From Isoetes taiwanensis (Eukaryota; Streptophyta; Lycopodiopsida; Isoetales; Isoetaceae): DNA of 64,000 nt. A model generated the notes under the pieces. That model made no database searches. It was given only the letters and a program-made list of their open reading frames with translations, and was not told where the DNA came from. The stretch is taken from NCBI GenBank assembly GCA_021234155.1, contig JAJEKV010000036.1:8323426-8387425 (forward strand), written 5' to 3'. Each line of letters begins with the position of its first letter. Position 1 is the stretch's first letter. The translations under genes were made by a program, and so were the position numbers. Shown one piece after another: positions 24,714 through 34,093 of the stretch.

Positions 24714-25539
24714 AACAAAAACTTAGCCACAAATAAAATAGGCGCGGGGACCACTAAATCAACATGGGTAACAACCTTATGACCTTTGATAGGGCACTTA
24801 TTGCCTCAATGGTCCCTTGTCTAAAACTCCCCTAAAGGTCGGGGCATGAAGAAGCTGCATGATCAAACACCAAATATAAGTTATGGGTTACATTTTATAG
24901 TAGTGCATATATATGTGGACTTCAATTGCTTACATGCAAGAACTTATGCCCGATCATGGGACTTTAAACCCGGTCGGCTCCCACTACTTGTGAATGCGGT
25001 TCGCAATGATTGCATGTAACCGGTTGGTGTTCTAAGGGCCCTTAAATCATCATAAATAGGTCGATGGTGGGACCTAGCAATAACCCATTTTCTTGGGAGG
25101 AAGTGGTTGCCCTTCACCTCGGATCCATGCCTCTTTCTTTGTATTACTTACCTTAAGGTCCATCGGCATTTGTTGTGTCTTTTTGACCAAATACATGCTT
25201 CCATAAAGAGTTTCCCACGTTCTTGAAGATATGCATCGGGTCTAAAGGTGTTGAATCAATAGGTCGGTCCAATATGGTAGTCTATAAAAAGCAGGACTTC
25301 CTTTTCATATTGGCGATAAAGACTTCCTCCTCCGCGGCTTCCTCGCCACCCTTTGTATAATTCCTCATCCTCCTTTGTCTAGGTCGGCTCGACCTCCTCA
25401 TTCTGAGGTGCCCCCCTCTGATTTCCCCTTGCGGATTTTCCCCTCTTCCTTCTTATCCCAGCGCTCACCCCATTCTCGTATGGTAATTAGCGGTGGTTAC
25501 GTATAGTCTGATTACCCTTTGAATTGTCTGTTATTTGCT

Positions 25540-26690
25540 TTACGAAGAAGGGGTGCGTGGCGGCAAATACTTCCTAAAACCCTCGTATACTACTTTCTTC
25601 GGATGCTTAGGTAGCCGGTCTTGCAACTTTTCCCCACATATCATGCAAGGGAAGTGCCCGATGTCTTAAACCCGAACACTTTCGGCAAACCCGGGAAAGT
25701 CATGCATAGTCCACAATAGTATACCTCTAAGATTAAAAGCGTCATTTTATGGGCATCGTGGACTGAATACTGTGTTCCACAAAGGGAGTAACTCATCCAC
25801 AATTATTCTTAGGTACACATCTAAATTACTTGGTTTTTCTTCCCGGTATCAATAAAGTCATCATAATGTGCCCACTCTTCATCAACAACCATGGGGGTAT
25901 GTTGTAGTTCACTATCATCCTGGCGGCCATGTAGACCATGCGATCGATTGTGTACCATATGGGTTTCACGCCATCGGTGGCCAGGCCCAAAGCGCCGCGT
26001 TACGTGGTTCTTTTCAAAGTCGAGGCCATGTCGCATCGACATGCTTCAAAAGCTACTGCTTGTCGCGCTCGGGACTCGCATCACATCATCACTAGATGCA
26101 TGTGTGGCCGTGAAGTCCATTAGGCTAGCCAATGTCTTGCAGCGGAACATCAACTTTAACCTATAGAATAAATTATAGGCAACATATAAGTCACAGAAAA
26201 TAAGTGAATTTACAACTATTTGTAAGAAGTGGTGATGCATATACCTTGGGATTATTGGAAAGTGTCGAATAACCTTCGAGGGTACCGTTTTTCCCTTTAG
26301 GTCATTCACGTATCTCGGTTCATTACATACGAGACAATGGTGGACTTCTCATGCTCGGCGAGGGGGATAGAAGATCATACAATCATTTGGACATGCATGT
26401 ATGACTTTATAACCAAGGCCGGTCGCTTGAATCATTTTCTTAACTTGAGATCGCCGGTAGGCATATTGTTCTTCTCTGGAAGGATCTTCTCGTGCAATAA
26501 ACTGCGCATCTAAGAGTGGTAAGATAAAAGATGGAGATGGTGGTAAGATAGAAAGACTTGATAAGTATGTCACCTCAATAGAAGCGAGAGACACTTGCAT
26601 TGCTCCACTTGAACTTGGTTTGGAGATTGAGAATTAGCGAGCCGCGCCAGACAAGCGAGAGGTTCGAGGCGCGGGGAAATAAGCTGCGTT
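25540..26690 (-). pseudogene. TNP2 catalytic region of the CACTA transposase
   Basis: This holds the zinc-binding PNDC motif (26349-26600 frame), a C-x-x-C run (CLVCNEPRYVN), the PSKVIRHFPIIPR block, an intron, then LKLMFRCKTLASLM, LGLATDGVKPIW, NYNIPPWLLMKSG and LLIPGKKNQ, followed by DVYLRIIVDELLPLW and LRGILLWTMHDFPGF. Each block has a direct counterpart in TNP2. At least three frame changes separate them. A further conserved block (GLKSHDRA) is visible near 24.96 kb. Confidence 0.85.
26161..26244 (-). other. 84 bp intron in the CACTA transposase
   Basis: On the minus strand the donor is CCCAAG|GTATATG and the acceptor is TTCTATAG|GTTAAAG. Removing the 84 bp joins HFPIIPR to LKLMFRCKTLASLM in one frame, exactly as the family reads without a gap. 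Both splice sites are canonical GT-AG. Confidence 0.75.
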
Positions 26691-27164
26691 TACGCCCGAT
26701 AACAATAGGGTCATCGTCGATCACGACCAATCCTCGAAGGGTATCCCACATCTTCTACCATATCCTCTCCACCACCATCCTCGACATCATCTAAATCAAT
26801 ATCGGGTAATTCTTGAAGGCGTGCAACATATCGAGCATCGGCTCGTCACGAAAGAACCGTTCTCGGGTTCGTCAATAGTTTCATCCTCTTCATATTGATC
26901 GTATGCAATATCTTCATATTGGTGCGCTCGGCTTGAAATTCACGACGATAGGTTTCCCTTTGCACGTAACTTAGAACTAATGGATCGGGATGGAGACAGC
27001 TCACGAATGAGTTCATTAACCGGGAGTAGCGTATTAACCATCATGTCAAATAATGTAATAAGTATAAAATACATACAACCATTTGTATAGACTCACGAAT
27101 GACAAAAACATATTAAAAAAAAAAAAAAACCTCTTTATTCTTTTTTTTAGTACAACAATACTAT

Positions 27165-27425
27165 TGTTCCATCTCAAATGGGAGAGGTCTATCATAGCGA
27201 TAGTTGATGAATAACTCATCTCCAATGTTTATGCTTTTAATAGCACACACCATGATATATACGCTTTTTACGGATCTTGTAAAAAATCTTCCTCCCCTCC
27301 TTGACACTCTAAAATTCACAATTGCATCGCTCACGGTTGTCAATAGAGCTGTTGATGAACCACCGCAATATTGCCATGAACCCTGGCCGACCATCAATAA
27401 ACTTCAACTCCTCATCACATGCCCC
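27165..27425 (-). pseudogene. SET-domain gene fragment (C-terminal half)
   Basis: One frame gives VYIMVCAIKSINIGDELFIN followed by YRYDRPL, the end of a SET methyltransferase core (usual I-x-x-GEEL-x-x-DY pattern). An overlapping frame gives FIDGRPGF and RWFINSSIDNRERCNCEF, equivalent to the RFINHSC-x-PNC substrate and cofactor motif. The two halves are in different frames, so the domain is frameshifted. SET proteins transfer methyl groups to lysines, usually on histones. It lies upstream of the transposase on the same strand and looks like a captured fragment. The exact SET subfamily is unclear. Confidence 0.55.
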
Positions 27426-27469
27426 CCACGACTATCGGCGCTTGACATTGGAATTCATTCCATAAATCC

Positions 27470-27946
27470 TCATCGCCAAGCATATTTAGTCAAAGTTTGC
27501 CAAGTTTTCCAATCGTACTTTCGGGACACGCATATGGCATTAATGGAATGTGGGTATCTCGCTCCACTTCTATCTGGCGTGGGAGATAAAGGCGAATCCG
27601 ACTTACGGACAAATGCGGCTCCGCATAATGATGTATCTTCTTCCCCAATAAGCAAATTCTTGATCCATAGGGATAGGTAAGTCTCGGCCACAAGCCAAAT
27701 GTCTTTGCGGTGCCTAACAAAAGGTCGGACTAATCTTTGCAATTCTTGAGAATTTCTTTCGGGCGGTGAGGCCAAAGCGTTCTTGGGAAATGTCGACACA
27801 TGCAATGTTCTCATGATTGTAGCCCTTCGTGTTCTTTCCGCGGGGGAACACTTTCGGCGTTGGCGGCACCCATCCACATTATTGATGAATCGGGTTCTTT
27901 GCTTGGTTTCATATGCCTCTATGGACAACATTAAACCAAAATCCAC
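27470..27946 (-). CDS. hypothetical ORF upstream of the SET fragment, possibly the same captured gene
   Basis: A 158-codon minus-strand frame with a mixed, protein-like composition, including PERNSQELQRLVRPFVRHR and VAETYLSLWIKNLL. I do not recognise a domain. It lies directly 5' of the SET fragment on the same strand and may be its upstream part, interrupted by the stops between 27425 and 27470. It could equally be a chance frame. Confidence 0.3.
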   Translation of the reverse strand: MDFGLMLSIEAYETKQRTRFINNVDGCRQRRKCSPAERTRRATIMRTLHVSTFPKNALASPPERNSQELQRLVRPFVRHRKDIWLVAETYLSLWIKNLLIGEEDTSLCGAAFVRKSDSPLSPTPDRSGARYPHSINAICVSRKYDWKTWQTLTKYAWR

Positions 27947-28290
27947 ATCTAGTTTGGAGGAGACATCGGCATCATCTACCTACATATTTAGATATCATAA
28001 ACATCTTGAATATATACTTAAAAGCGGGAGAGATACTCTTAAAAAAAAAAAAAACAAATAATAATTGGTATACCAACTGATATCCATGGCGAGCATCGGA
28101 TCGGTGGGTTGTTCAAATGTACCAAATCTTATCGGATGGTCTTCAACAACCGTTCTAAGTCGTCTCTTCAGCCCCATACATCTTTTACAATCGCATAAAC
28201 TATTTTGTCCCTACGCCAATTACAAAAGGTAAGTACTATATCTTTGCACAATAGTTTGAGCATTTGTGATAGATACAATATATGGTAGTA

Positions 28291-28337
28291 TAAACCCTAA
28301 ACCCTAAACCCTAAACCCTAAACCCTAAATCCTAAAT
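28291..28337 (+). repeat. interstitial telomere-type repeat (AAACCCT)n
   Basis: Five perfect AAACCCT units followed by degenerate AAATCCT. This is the complement of the plant TTTAGGG telomere repeat. It sits inside the transposon block and is far too short for a chromosome end. Confidence 0.85.
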
Positions 28338-28364
28338 GGGCCGGAATTTGGGCGGGACCGTAGT

Positions 28365-28610
28365 CCTCTCCACTCAAGGTGAAGCCGACCATGCCCTTTC
28401 CGATGTCGACCCTTATATAAGTTTCAATTTCAATAAAGATCTTTTGGAGGCAGCTAGCCCCAGATACATAGAGTCCCCTCCACTCAAGGTGAAGTCGACA
28501 TATGACCTTGACTACGCGACACCTCAATTTTGTAATCTACATTGTACTTAGTAAGGTATGAAGGTGAGTTTGGGCTGGCACATCTGGTCCTCTCCACTCA
28601 AGGTGGGCGG
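28365..28610 (+). repeat. three dispersed copies of CTCTCCACTCAAGGTG
   Basis: The words TCCTCTCCACTCAAGGTGAA, CCCCTCCACTCAAGGTGAAG and TCCTCTCCACTCAAGGTGGG lie about 105-113 bp apart. No reading frame carries them as a protein repeat. They may be decayed tandem units. Confidence 0.6.
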
Positions 28611-28929
28611 CGAGGTGTCCTTGACCAAAAAACACTGCGTTTTTTTTACTACTCGCGATTACGTCCTCTCCTAGTTTATATATGTCTAGGCTACTAAATA
28701 CAAGAATCGTAACTTACATGTGGCGGTTCATATCCGGCCTCCACGGTGGTAAAACGACATCAATCGTCTCTGGCCATCTCCGGCGTCGATCATGCCGATG
28801 ACCATGGTGATCCATGTAGGGCGACAACAAGTATAAGATATGGTTAAAAAAGAAGAACACCAAAGGCGCTAAATTTTGGAAGAGGGCGAAAGAAAATAAC
28901 AATGAAGGAGAAAAAAGTTGTTTATATAG

Positions 28930-29400
28930 AAATCTTTAGCGTCGCATGCGGCGTGGCGTCGCCGGCGGCGTGGTGTCAACGGTCACATGCCAAGTCACCT
29001 ACGACTTGGCAGTACACCTGGCAAGTACGTACAGACGTGTCGTACGTTCTGTAGACCACGTCGCATGCGACGTATAGTCAACGGTCAAGATCCAGGTCAC
29101 ATGCGATTTTTGGCGTGCGATGGCAAATGCGTCTTGGCGTGTCTTATGTTACAGCAATGTCACATGACGTCGCATGCGACGTCTGACATTTGTCGTGACA
29201 TTTGTCGTGACATTTGTCGGTTATGAAATTTATGTATACCTATGCTTTCTGAGCAACCTAAAATCTGAGCAAGTTTTGTGTAACAACCTAAAATGCGCAT
29301 ACCTCAAAACACTTGAACATAGCTTGATTATTCGCATCCGCGAGCAAATTGCGTGGATGGTCGACATTTGCCGTGACATTTGTCGTGACGATGCCAGCCA
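28930..29400. repeat. internal block of CACTA-type subterminal repeats
   Basis: Copies of GTCGCATGCGGCGT and ACGTCGCATGCGACGT, plus a triple GTGACATTTGTC (29185-29220) and a further pair at 29369-29390. The block begins AGAAATCTTTAGCGTCGC, which resembles the element's own left end. It may mark the edge of a second, nested CACTA element. Confidence 0.5.
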
Positions 29401-31030
29401 GGTGGGCGATGGCATTTTTTAGGCAAATTTTGATCGGGGCAGCTTTAACACATGGGACATTAATGCCTTGGATTTTGCAAGGAGTCGTCGAAGCGGTTCT
29501 CCCACTATCTTTGGACACCAAGTTCCTCATTGATTGCATTTTGTTGCTTCTCTAAAGATGTTGGGTGAGGATATGGGAGTCCCACTTTTTGACTACCCAA
29601 TATTCTCGTTGTAGAAATTCTAGGGGTAAATCCATATGTCATTTCTAATTCCTTCTTTTTTTCTCTTTCTCTGGATCAACGGAAGCTAAATTATGAGCTC
29701 AAAAAAATTACGGATCAACCATCTCCAACTCCATGTCCATCACTAAATTCATGCTTTTTCAAAATACCCATAGCACAAATAGGCCTATACAAATTAAAAC
29801 AAGCAATATTATTGTCATATCCTTATTCATCGTGGCATTCATCTTCTTGATATCCATCCGATCATATTCATCTTCTTCATATTTTTATCTTCAAATTCCA
29901 TTTTGAAAAAGCGATTTGATTTAATCTATATCATATCATATATCGGTTTTTGTATTCTACATCATGCTTATATACATAAGGCGGTGCCTCAAAAATTCGG
30001 ATCAACCATAAGCTAAATTCGAGCTCAAAAATTGCGGATCAACCAGGAGCTAATCGAGCTCAAAACTACCATATTATAGTTATATCAAAGATAGAATTTA
30101 AGTTGCTTCAATACCAAATATCGACTCAAAGCGACTGAAAACTTTTACGCAAAGGGTTGTTGCATCCTGCATCAACAACTTTGTAATTTCCGGCACCGGT
30201 GAAGGATCCTTAGCCGGTGATGTAAAATTTTTACCTTGGATATCTCTCAAAGCGAAACCACATCATTCACACGCAAATTCTTTTGCCTTGACAAACTGCT
30301 CCGACCTTTTTGCGAAGACATAACTGCGAACTATCCCAATAACGATATCTAAATTTCCACATGCATTGATTTTAATCTATAAGCGAAGCATCTTACCTTT
30401 TTTTTCTCCACAATTCCATCGCCAAGGCAAATGTTAGCCTGCGTTGATTTTTGGAATGACGAATTTGAAACAAAAATCCAACGCAGAATCGGTTATCAAA
30501 TCAAGCCGCCCACTTGGTTGCACAAACCACGAAATGAAATGCCGGTCTCAAGGACTTTCTTATCTAACCAATCTACACTATCTTGAGAGCCAACTAGATC
30601 CACCACGAAAAATATACGGTGGAGTGTCTAGCATAATATCCTCTAAAATTTGAACTTTTGTGGCGCGCATGGCTCATTATCAAGCGTGAATCAAGCTCTC
30701 TAAAAGATGGGCGCATCATTTTCTATACTCCTTGCCAACCCCCATCGGAAAACTACGAATATCTTCGTCCTGCTTTGGAGATTATTTGCGGTGGTCGAAC
30801 TTGATAAGAATGCATTATGCTTGACTACAAGTGAGACTCATTTATTACCGCAGTCCCATATTAGCCATTAGCAACGGACACGATAAATTGGTTAGAATAT
30901 TAGAATACAATTGCGGGGAGATGAAGAAGCAAATCTAGACAATGACACGATAACAATAGAACTTACGGAAGCACCGGTATGACTAGATATATTATTATTT
31001 CATATTTTATAGCTGCAATTGACATGGTTG
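29400..31030. other. AT-rich stretch without a recognised gene
   Basis: Frames are short. The only structure I see is a repeated phrase, AGCTAAATT followed by GAGCTCAAAAA and CGGATCAACCA, near 29689 and 30010 with a shortened third copy near 30048. The 30444-30653 plus-strand frame has no recognised similarity. Confidence 0.4.
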
Positions 31031-31039
31031 GGATGTAAT

Positions 31040-31625
31040 ATAGCGTATTGCCCTTGCTTGGATGGAGAAATCTGAACTCGAGGCGGATTGTGGGGGGAAC
31101 TCATATGTTTATAATTATCAAATTATCGGGGATTTGGAAAGACAATCTACGCAATTGCTTTGATTTTGAAGGCTAGACCGCCAAAGCGTCAAAGATACAA
31201 TGTAGAAGAATGCGAGGAGCACCTTGATTGTTTGCCCTAAATCGCTTTTAAAACAATGGGAACATGAATTGAAGGAAAAAGTAGCACCATCGTCAAGCTA
31301 TCGTGTACATATACCATGAAGATCGAGAGAAGAATAAATTGTGTTGAACTTTGTAAGCCACGACATTGTGCTTACTACATATGGAACCATTTGTTACGAA
31401 TTACTGAAGCCATCGAAGAGGATGAAAAAATTGACCCCGGGCTAAGGGGGCACTGCTTGTCGAACATTAGGTGGTTTAGAATTATTACGGATGAAGCTCA
31501 ATCCATTAGAAAAGCTCACACTAAAAGTTCACGTGCTTCTTTGGGGCTTAAGGGCACAATGAAGATGGTGCCTTTACGGAACATCACGACCTTCTCGACA
31601 CATATGTCACATATGTCACATATCT
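31040..31625 (+). pseudogene. SNF2/Rad5-type helicase fragment, frameshifted
   Basis: Consecutive frames give RIALAWMEKSELEADCGG (the pre-motif I QxxGLxWM...GG region), GFGKTIYAIALILKARP (Walker A / motif I), CPKSLLKQWEHELKEK (motif Ia) and WFRIITDEAQSIRK (motif II, DEAQ in place of DEAH). This order and spacing match SNF2-family ATPases, nearest by eye to Rad5/Rad16-like remodelers that use ATP to move along DNA in the nucleus. Frames change at least twice and the RNA-helicase-like C-terminal half is absent. It is a fragment, probably captured by the surrounding transposon. Confidence 0.7.
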
Positions 31626-31840
31626 GAAAGTTCTAGAATGTTCTAGAAAGTTTTAAAAAGTTTTAAAATATAAGAGAATCTTGGGTGAGCCTAAGGAATC
31701 CTTCTAGAAAATTCGAATGTTGTAGAAAGTTCTAGAATGAATGTTGCGAGAGAATACACGATTTTCTTCCCAAAGCATTTTGCTAGATGACCAATTAAAA
31801 TATTTTAGTTCAACCAACTCCACAATTCTCTTGATTTTCG

Positions 31841-32308
31841 ATGAACAAACTTGTCCAAGAAGGCAACAACCTCCACAACCTCGGAATGGCCATAATGAAG
31901 AAATTAAAAAAGGCGGTTAAAGAGATTTCGAAAAAAAGCATGATTTTTGGGCTGCTTTGTATGTTGTATTTGTCGGATCATACAATCGATCGGCGGCAAC
32001 CCATAAAAATCTTGGCGCTCAAGCGGAACAAGTTCATGAGTCATGAAGCGAAAAAACAATCGAGCATGGCGTTAAAAAAGCGCACCAAAAAGGACCCCGG
32101 CAATGTCGGCAAGCTCAACCGCCTTGTGATCCCTAAGCTCGGTGAAGCCCATTTTCCTTTGCACCATGACATGCTCTACTTTGAAGACTTCCAAGGTAAC
32201 GGTGGCGGTTTAGATACTCTTCTTGGCATAGCGACGCCGAGCTATGTTCCAATTCCACTTTCCATGTATGGATCTAGAAACAAGGCCATCAGCGGTGTAG
32301 CCACATAG
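31841..32308 (+). pseudogene. B3 DNA-binding domain fragment, frameshifted
   Basis: A 155-codon frame contains GNVGKLNRLVIPKLGEAHFP, the hallmark DVGKLNRLVIPKQHAE-x-x-FP start of plant B3 domains of the RAV/LAV type. After FEDFQGN the frame is lost. A shift of one frame restores RFRYSSWHSDAEL, matching the conserved WRFRYSYW block. B3 domains bind specific DNA motifs in plant transcription factors. The upstream 85 residues are not recognised. It is on the same strand as, and close to, the SNF2 fragment. Confidence 0.7.
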
Positions 32309-32332
32309 TACCTCGGCTTTTCAAAATCCTCA

Positions 32333-32656
32333 TCAATGGAATTCGGCTTCATATGGAACTTGTGCAATTGAAGCATAAATTCCTCCACCATCATATATCA
32401 CAAAATCATCGGCGTTTGGCGGGTAAAGTTGCAAGTTCAAGCATTCTTCTTGATTCCAACCTTGATGTTGATCTTTCAACTTCCATAGTGCCATTAAATT
32501 ACTTGTATACCCGGCATGAGATTTTAAATCATAACCTTCTTCCCCCTGTATTGGCGTATCCATATGTGCTTCTTTGGTTTCTTGATATAGTTTGAGACAA
32601 TATTTTTCCAGCTCTTGCAATCTCTCAAAGCCCCAAAAAAAACCATTTTTTCTCAA
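32333..32656 (-). CDS. hypothetical 107-codon ORF
   Basis: The minus-strand frame reads like a real protein (ELEKYCLKLYQETKEAH, ALWKLKDQHQGWNQEE, DDFVIYDGGGIYASIAQ), but I recognise no family. It may be another captured exon inside the CACTA-like element. A chance frame cannot be excluded. Confidence 0.3.
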   Translation of the reverse strand: MRKNGFFWGFERLQELEKYCLKLYQETKEAHMDTPIQGEEGYDLKSHAGYTSNLMALWKLKDQHQGWNQEECLNLQLYPPNADDFVIYDGGGIYASIAQVPYEAEFH

Positions 32657-32849
32657 AGTCTAGATGAAGGAGGTAATTCATGCGGTAGCACATCTTTGTG
32701 ATGATGCATGTCGCGGGCAACATGCTTAAATGAAGGCTGCGGGTTGGTCGTCGAGTCTTTTTCGGGCGGTATCAATCGGGACGGTATTGAATTTGTAATC
32801 CTAAAAACCAAAACCGTGTATAAAAATATCGTCACATCGACCACCTACG

Positions 32850-33340
32850 TCACATATCGTACTAACGTGTCATATCGTCACATATACATCTTGGCGTGTC
32901 ATATCGTCACATATACGTATGGGCGTGTCATATCGTCACATATACGTCTTGGCGTGTCATATCGACACATACGTCACATCGTCACATATCACGACGTCGC
33001 ATGCGGCGTCCACGTCGTAAACATCACACATGTCGTCCTTTGGCAAAGCGTCCACTGGCGTGGCGGATACGCTACGTCACGCGGTGTCGGGACGTCAGCA
33101 CCATCACGTCGCATCGCGGCGCGACTGGCGTGACACGTCGTCACGCTGGCGTGACACTGTCGTCGCTTTGGCGTGACATCTGTCGTCGCTGGCGGCGTCA
33201 CGATGTCGACGTCGCACCATACGTGTCAGACGTCGCACCATACGTCGCATGCGACGTGCCTGCGACGTGACGTCGCATTGACGTCGCATGGTGACGTTAT
33301 TTGCGACGTCACGTCGCACAGACGTCGCAAGCCCACGTCG
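32850..33340. repeat. right subterminal repeat block of the CACTA-like element
   Basis: The left part is a 29 bp tandem repeat (GGCGTGTCATATCGTCAC with ATATACGT following; starts near 32864, 32893, 32922 and 32951). The right part is dense with ACGTCGCATGCG, GACGTCGCA and TGGCGTGACA words in both orientations. This arrangement of short clustered direct and inverted motifs is typical of the CACTA subterminal region, where the transposase accessory protein binds. Confidence 0.7.
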
Positions 33341-33364
33341 CTAAAAGTCCATTCTCTTGTTGTG
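33339..33364 (-). repeat. candidate right terminal inverted repeat of the CACTA-like element
   Basis: On the minus strand this reads CACAACAAGAGAATGGACTT and TTAGCG, one or two changes from a canonical CACTACAAGAAA start. It pairs with 22538-22561. Confidence 0.5.
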
Positions 33365-33722
33365 CCAATAGAGCGCTCCGGAGGGCAAGGAGGTCGAGCT
33401 ACGAAGACTTGCAACACAAATTTTGTTGGAATGTGTTACAAGGAATGAAAGTACCTCGGACGTTAATTTTAATTTTGATAAACTTAATTGTCATGTTAAC
33501 TGAATTATCGAGCAACCTCTTTTAATGATGTTATGAATTGATAAGTTATTTCATAATGTGAGGGCGTGATAATGTCCTAAAAATATTACCTTAAGGTAAT
33601 CTTAATAAATGTGTAGGTATTATAGTAGTTATAGTATGCATCAGGTTGATTGCAGGTTAGGACGATCCCAAGGTGGGGAGACCCACGATGCTGCGGATAG
33701 CATCATTTCAAGGTGGGGAGAA
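33365..33722 (+). mobile_element. remnant of Ty3/gypsy internal region with duplicated polypurine tract
   Basis: About 360 bp lie between the CACTA-like right end and the LTR. Just before the LTR is AAGGTGGGGAGAA, a typical gypsy polypurine tract. A second copy (AAGGTGGGGAGA) lies 40 bp upstream at 33670-33681. The frame across it reads DDPKVGRPTMLRIASFQGGE, resembling the C-terminal tail seen in plant gypsy polyproteins. Integrase and reverse transcriptase are missing. Confidence 0.6.
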
Positions 33723-33870
33723 TGTGACGTTCGGGGACGATGATACGGTCCCGGGGCGTATCTTTATCTTGCCTCACGTCCGCGTACCGCGCCACTCGAC
33801 GCGGCGTATGCGCTAACGTGTAGCCAGGTGGGTAGCCCTAGGGGGCAACGTGCCAGGAATATGTGCGACT

Positions 33871-34021
33871 ATTAATGTGCACATTTTCCAATGTACACAT
33901 TAATGTGGGCACACATTTCCATGTGGTCACTTGATGCCAAGTGGGCCACACCCATAGGTGCAATTAATGTGCACATTTTCCAATGTACACATTAATGTGC
34001 ACACATTTCCATGTGAGCACA
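33871..34021 (+). repeat. direct duplication in the LTR U3
   Basis: ATTAATGTGCACATTTTCCA followed by ATGTACACATTAATGTG and CACACATTTCCATGTG occurs at 33871 and again at 33963. The two ~58 bp copies are separated by 35 bp, a typical enhancer-like duplication. Each copy is itself rich in GTGCAC/GTACAC palindromes. Confidence 0.8.
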
Positions 34022-34059
34022 TTTTGCCACCTAGCCATTAAAGGCAAGTGGGGCCATTA

Positions 34060-34093
34060 CCAATTATCCCACATGCCTAAAGGGGATAATTGG
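34060..34093. other. 11 bp-arm inverted repeat in the LTR
   Basis: CCAATTATCCC (34060-34070) pairs perfectly with GGGATAATTGG (34083-34093) across a 12 nt loop. It lies about 25 bp before the TATA-like sequence. It could be a protein-binding dyad or an RNA hairpin; the function is not known. Confidence 0.7.

Larger units (their letters stand above)
23530..27060 (-). pseudogene. CACTA transposase (TNP2-DUF4218-DUF4216), broken
   Basis: The minus strand encodes in order an acidic leader (about 26770-26930), a TNP2-type catalytic region (about 26690-24850), a DUF4218 segment and a DUF4216 segment. Recognisable pieces include GLGYKVIHACPNDCMIFY, KTVPSKVIRHFPIIPR, LGLATDGVKPIW and LLWTMHDFPGF. 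These match the plant En/Spm transposase signatures PNDC, PAKVLRYFPLIPR, LGLATDGFNPF and WTINDFPAY. The protein would cut and rejoin transposon ends in the nucleus. Several frameshifts and stops (for example near 26000, 25800 and 25680) interrupt it, so it is not functional as read. At least one spliceosomal intron is still recognisable. Confidence 0.85.
22527..33364 (-). mobile_element. CACTA (En/Spm)-like DNA transposon with captured gene fragments
   Basis: The element contains a minus-strand TNP2-type transposase with DUF4218 and DUF4216 segments in the expected order, and short GTCGCATGCG-type repeats near both ends. The ends match imperfectly: left CAACTAAGAAATGAGTTTT and right (minus strand) CAACAAGAGAATGGACTTTT, both followed by AGCG. 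Typical CACTA ends read CACTACAAGAA, so both ends are decayed. The left flank is array B but the right flank is not, so this is not a clean single insertion. Between the transposase and the right end lie unrelated gene fragments. A second block of subterminal-type repeats at 28.93-29.4 kb leaves open that two nested CACTA elements are present. Confidence 0.65.

Noticed and set aside
28291-28337. A chromosome end
   Set aside because: Only about seven units, flanked on both sides by transposon DNA.
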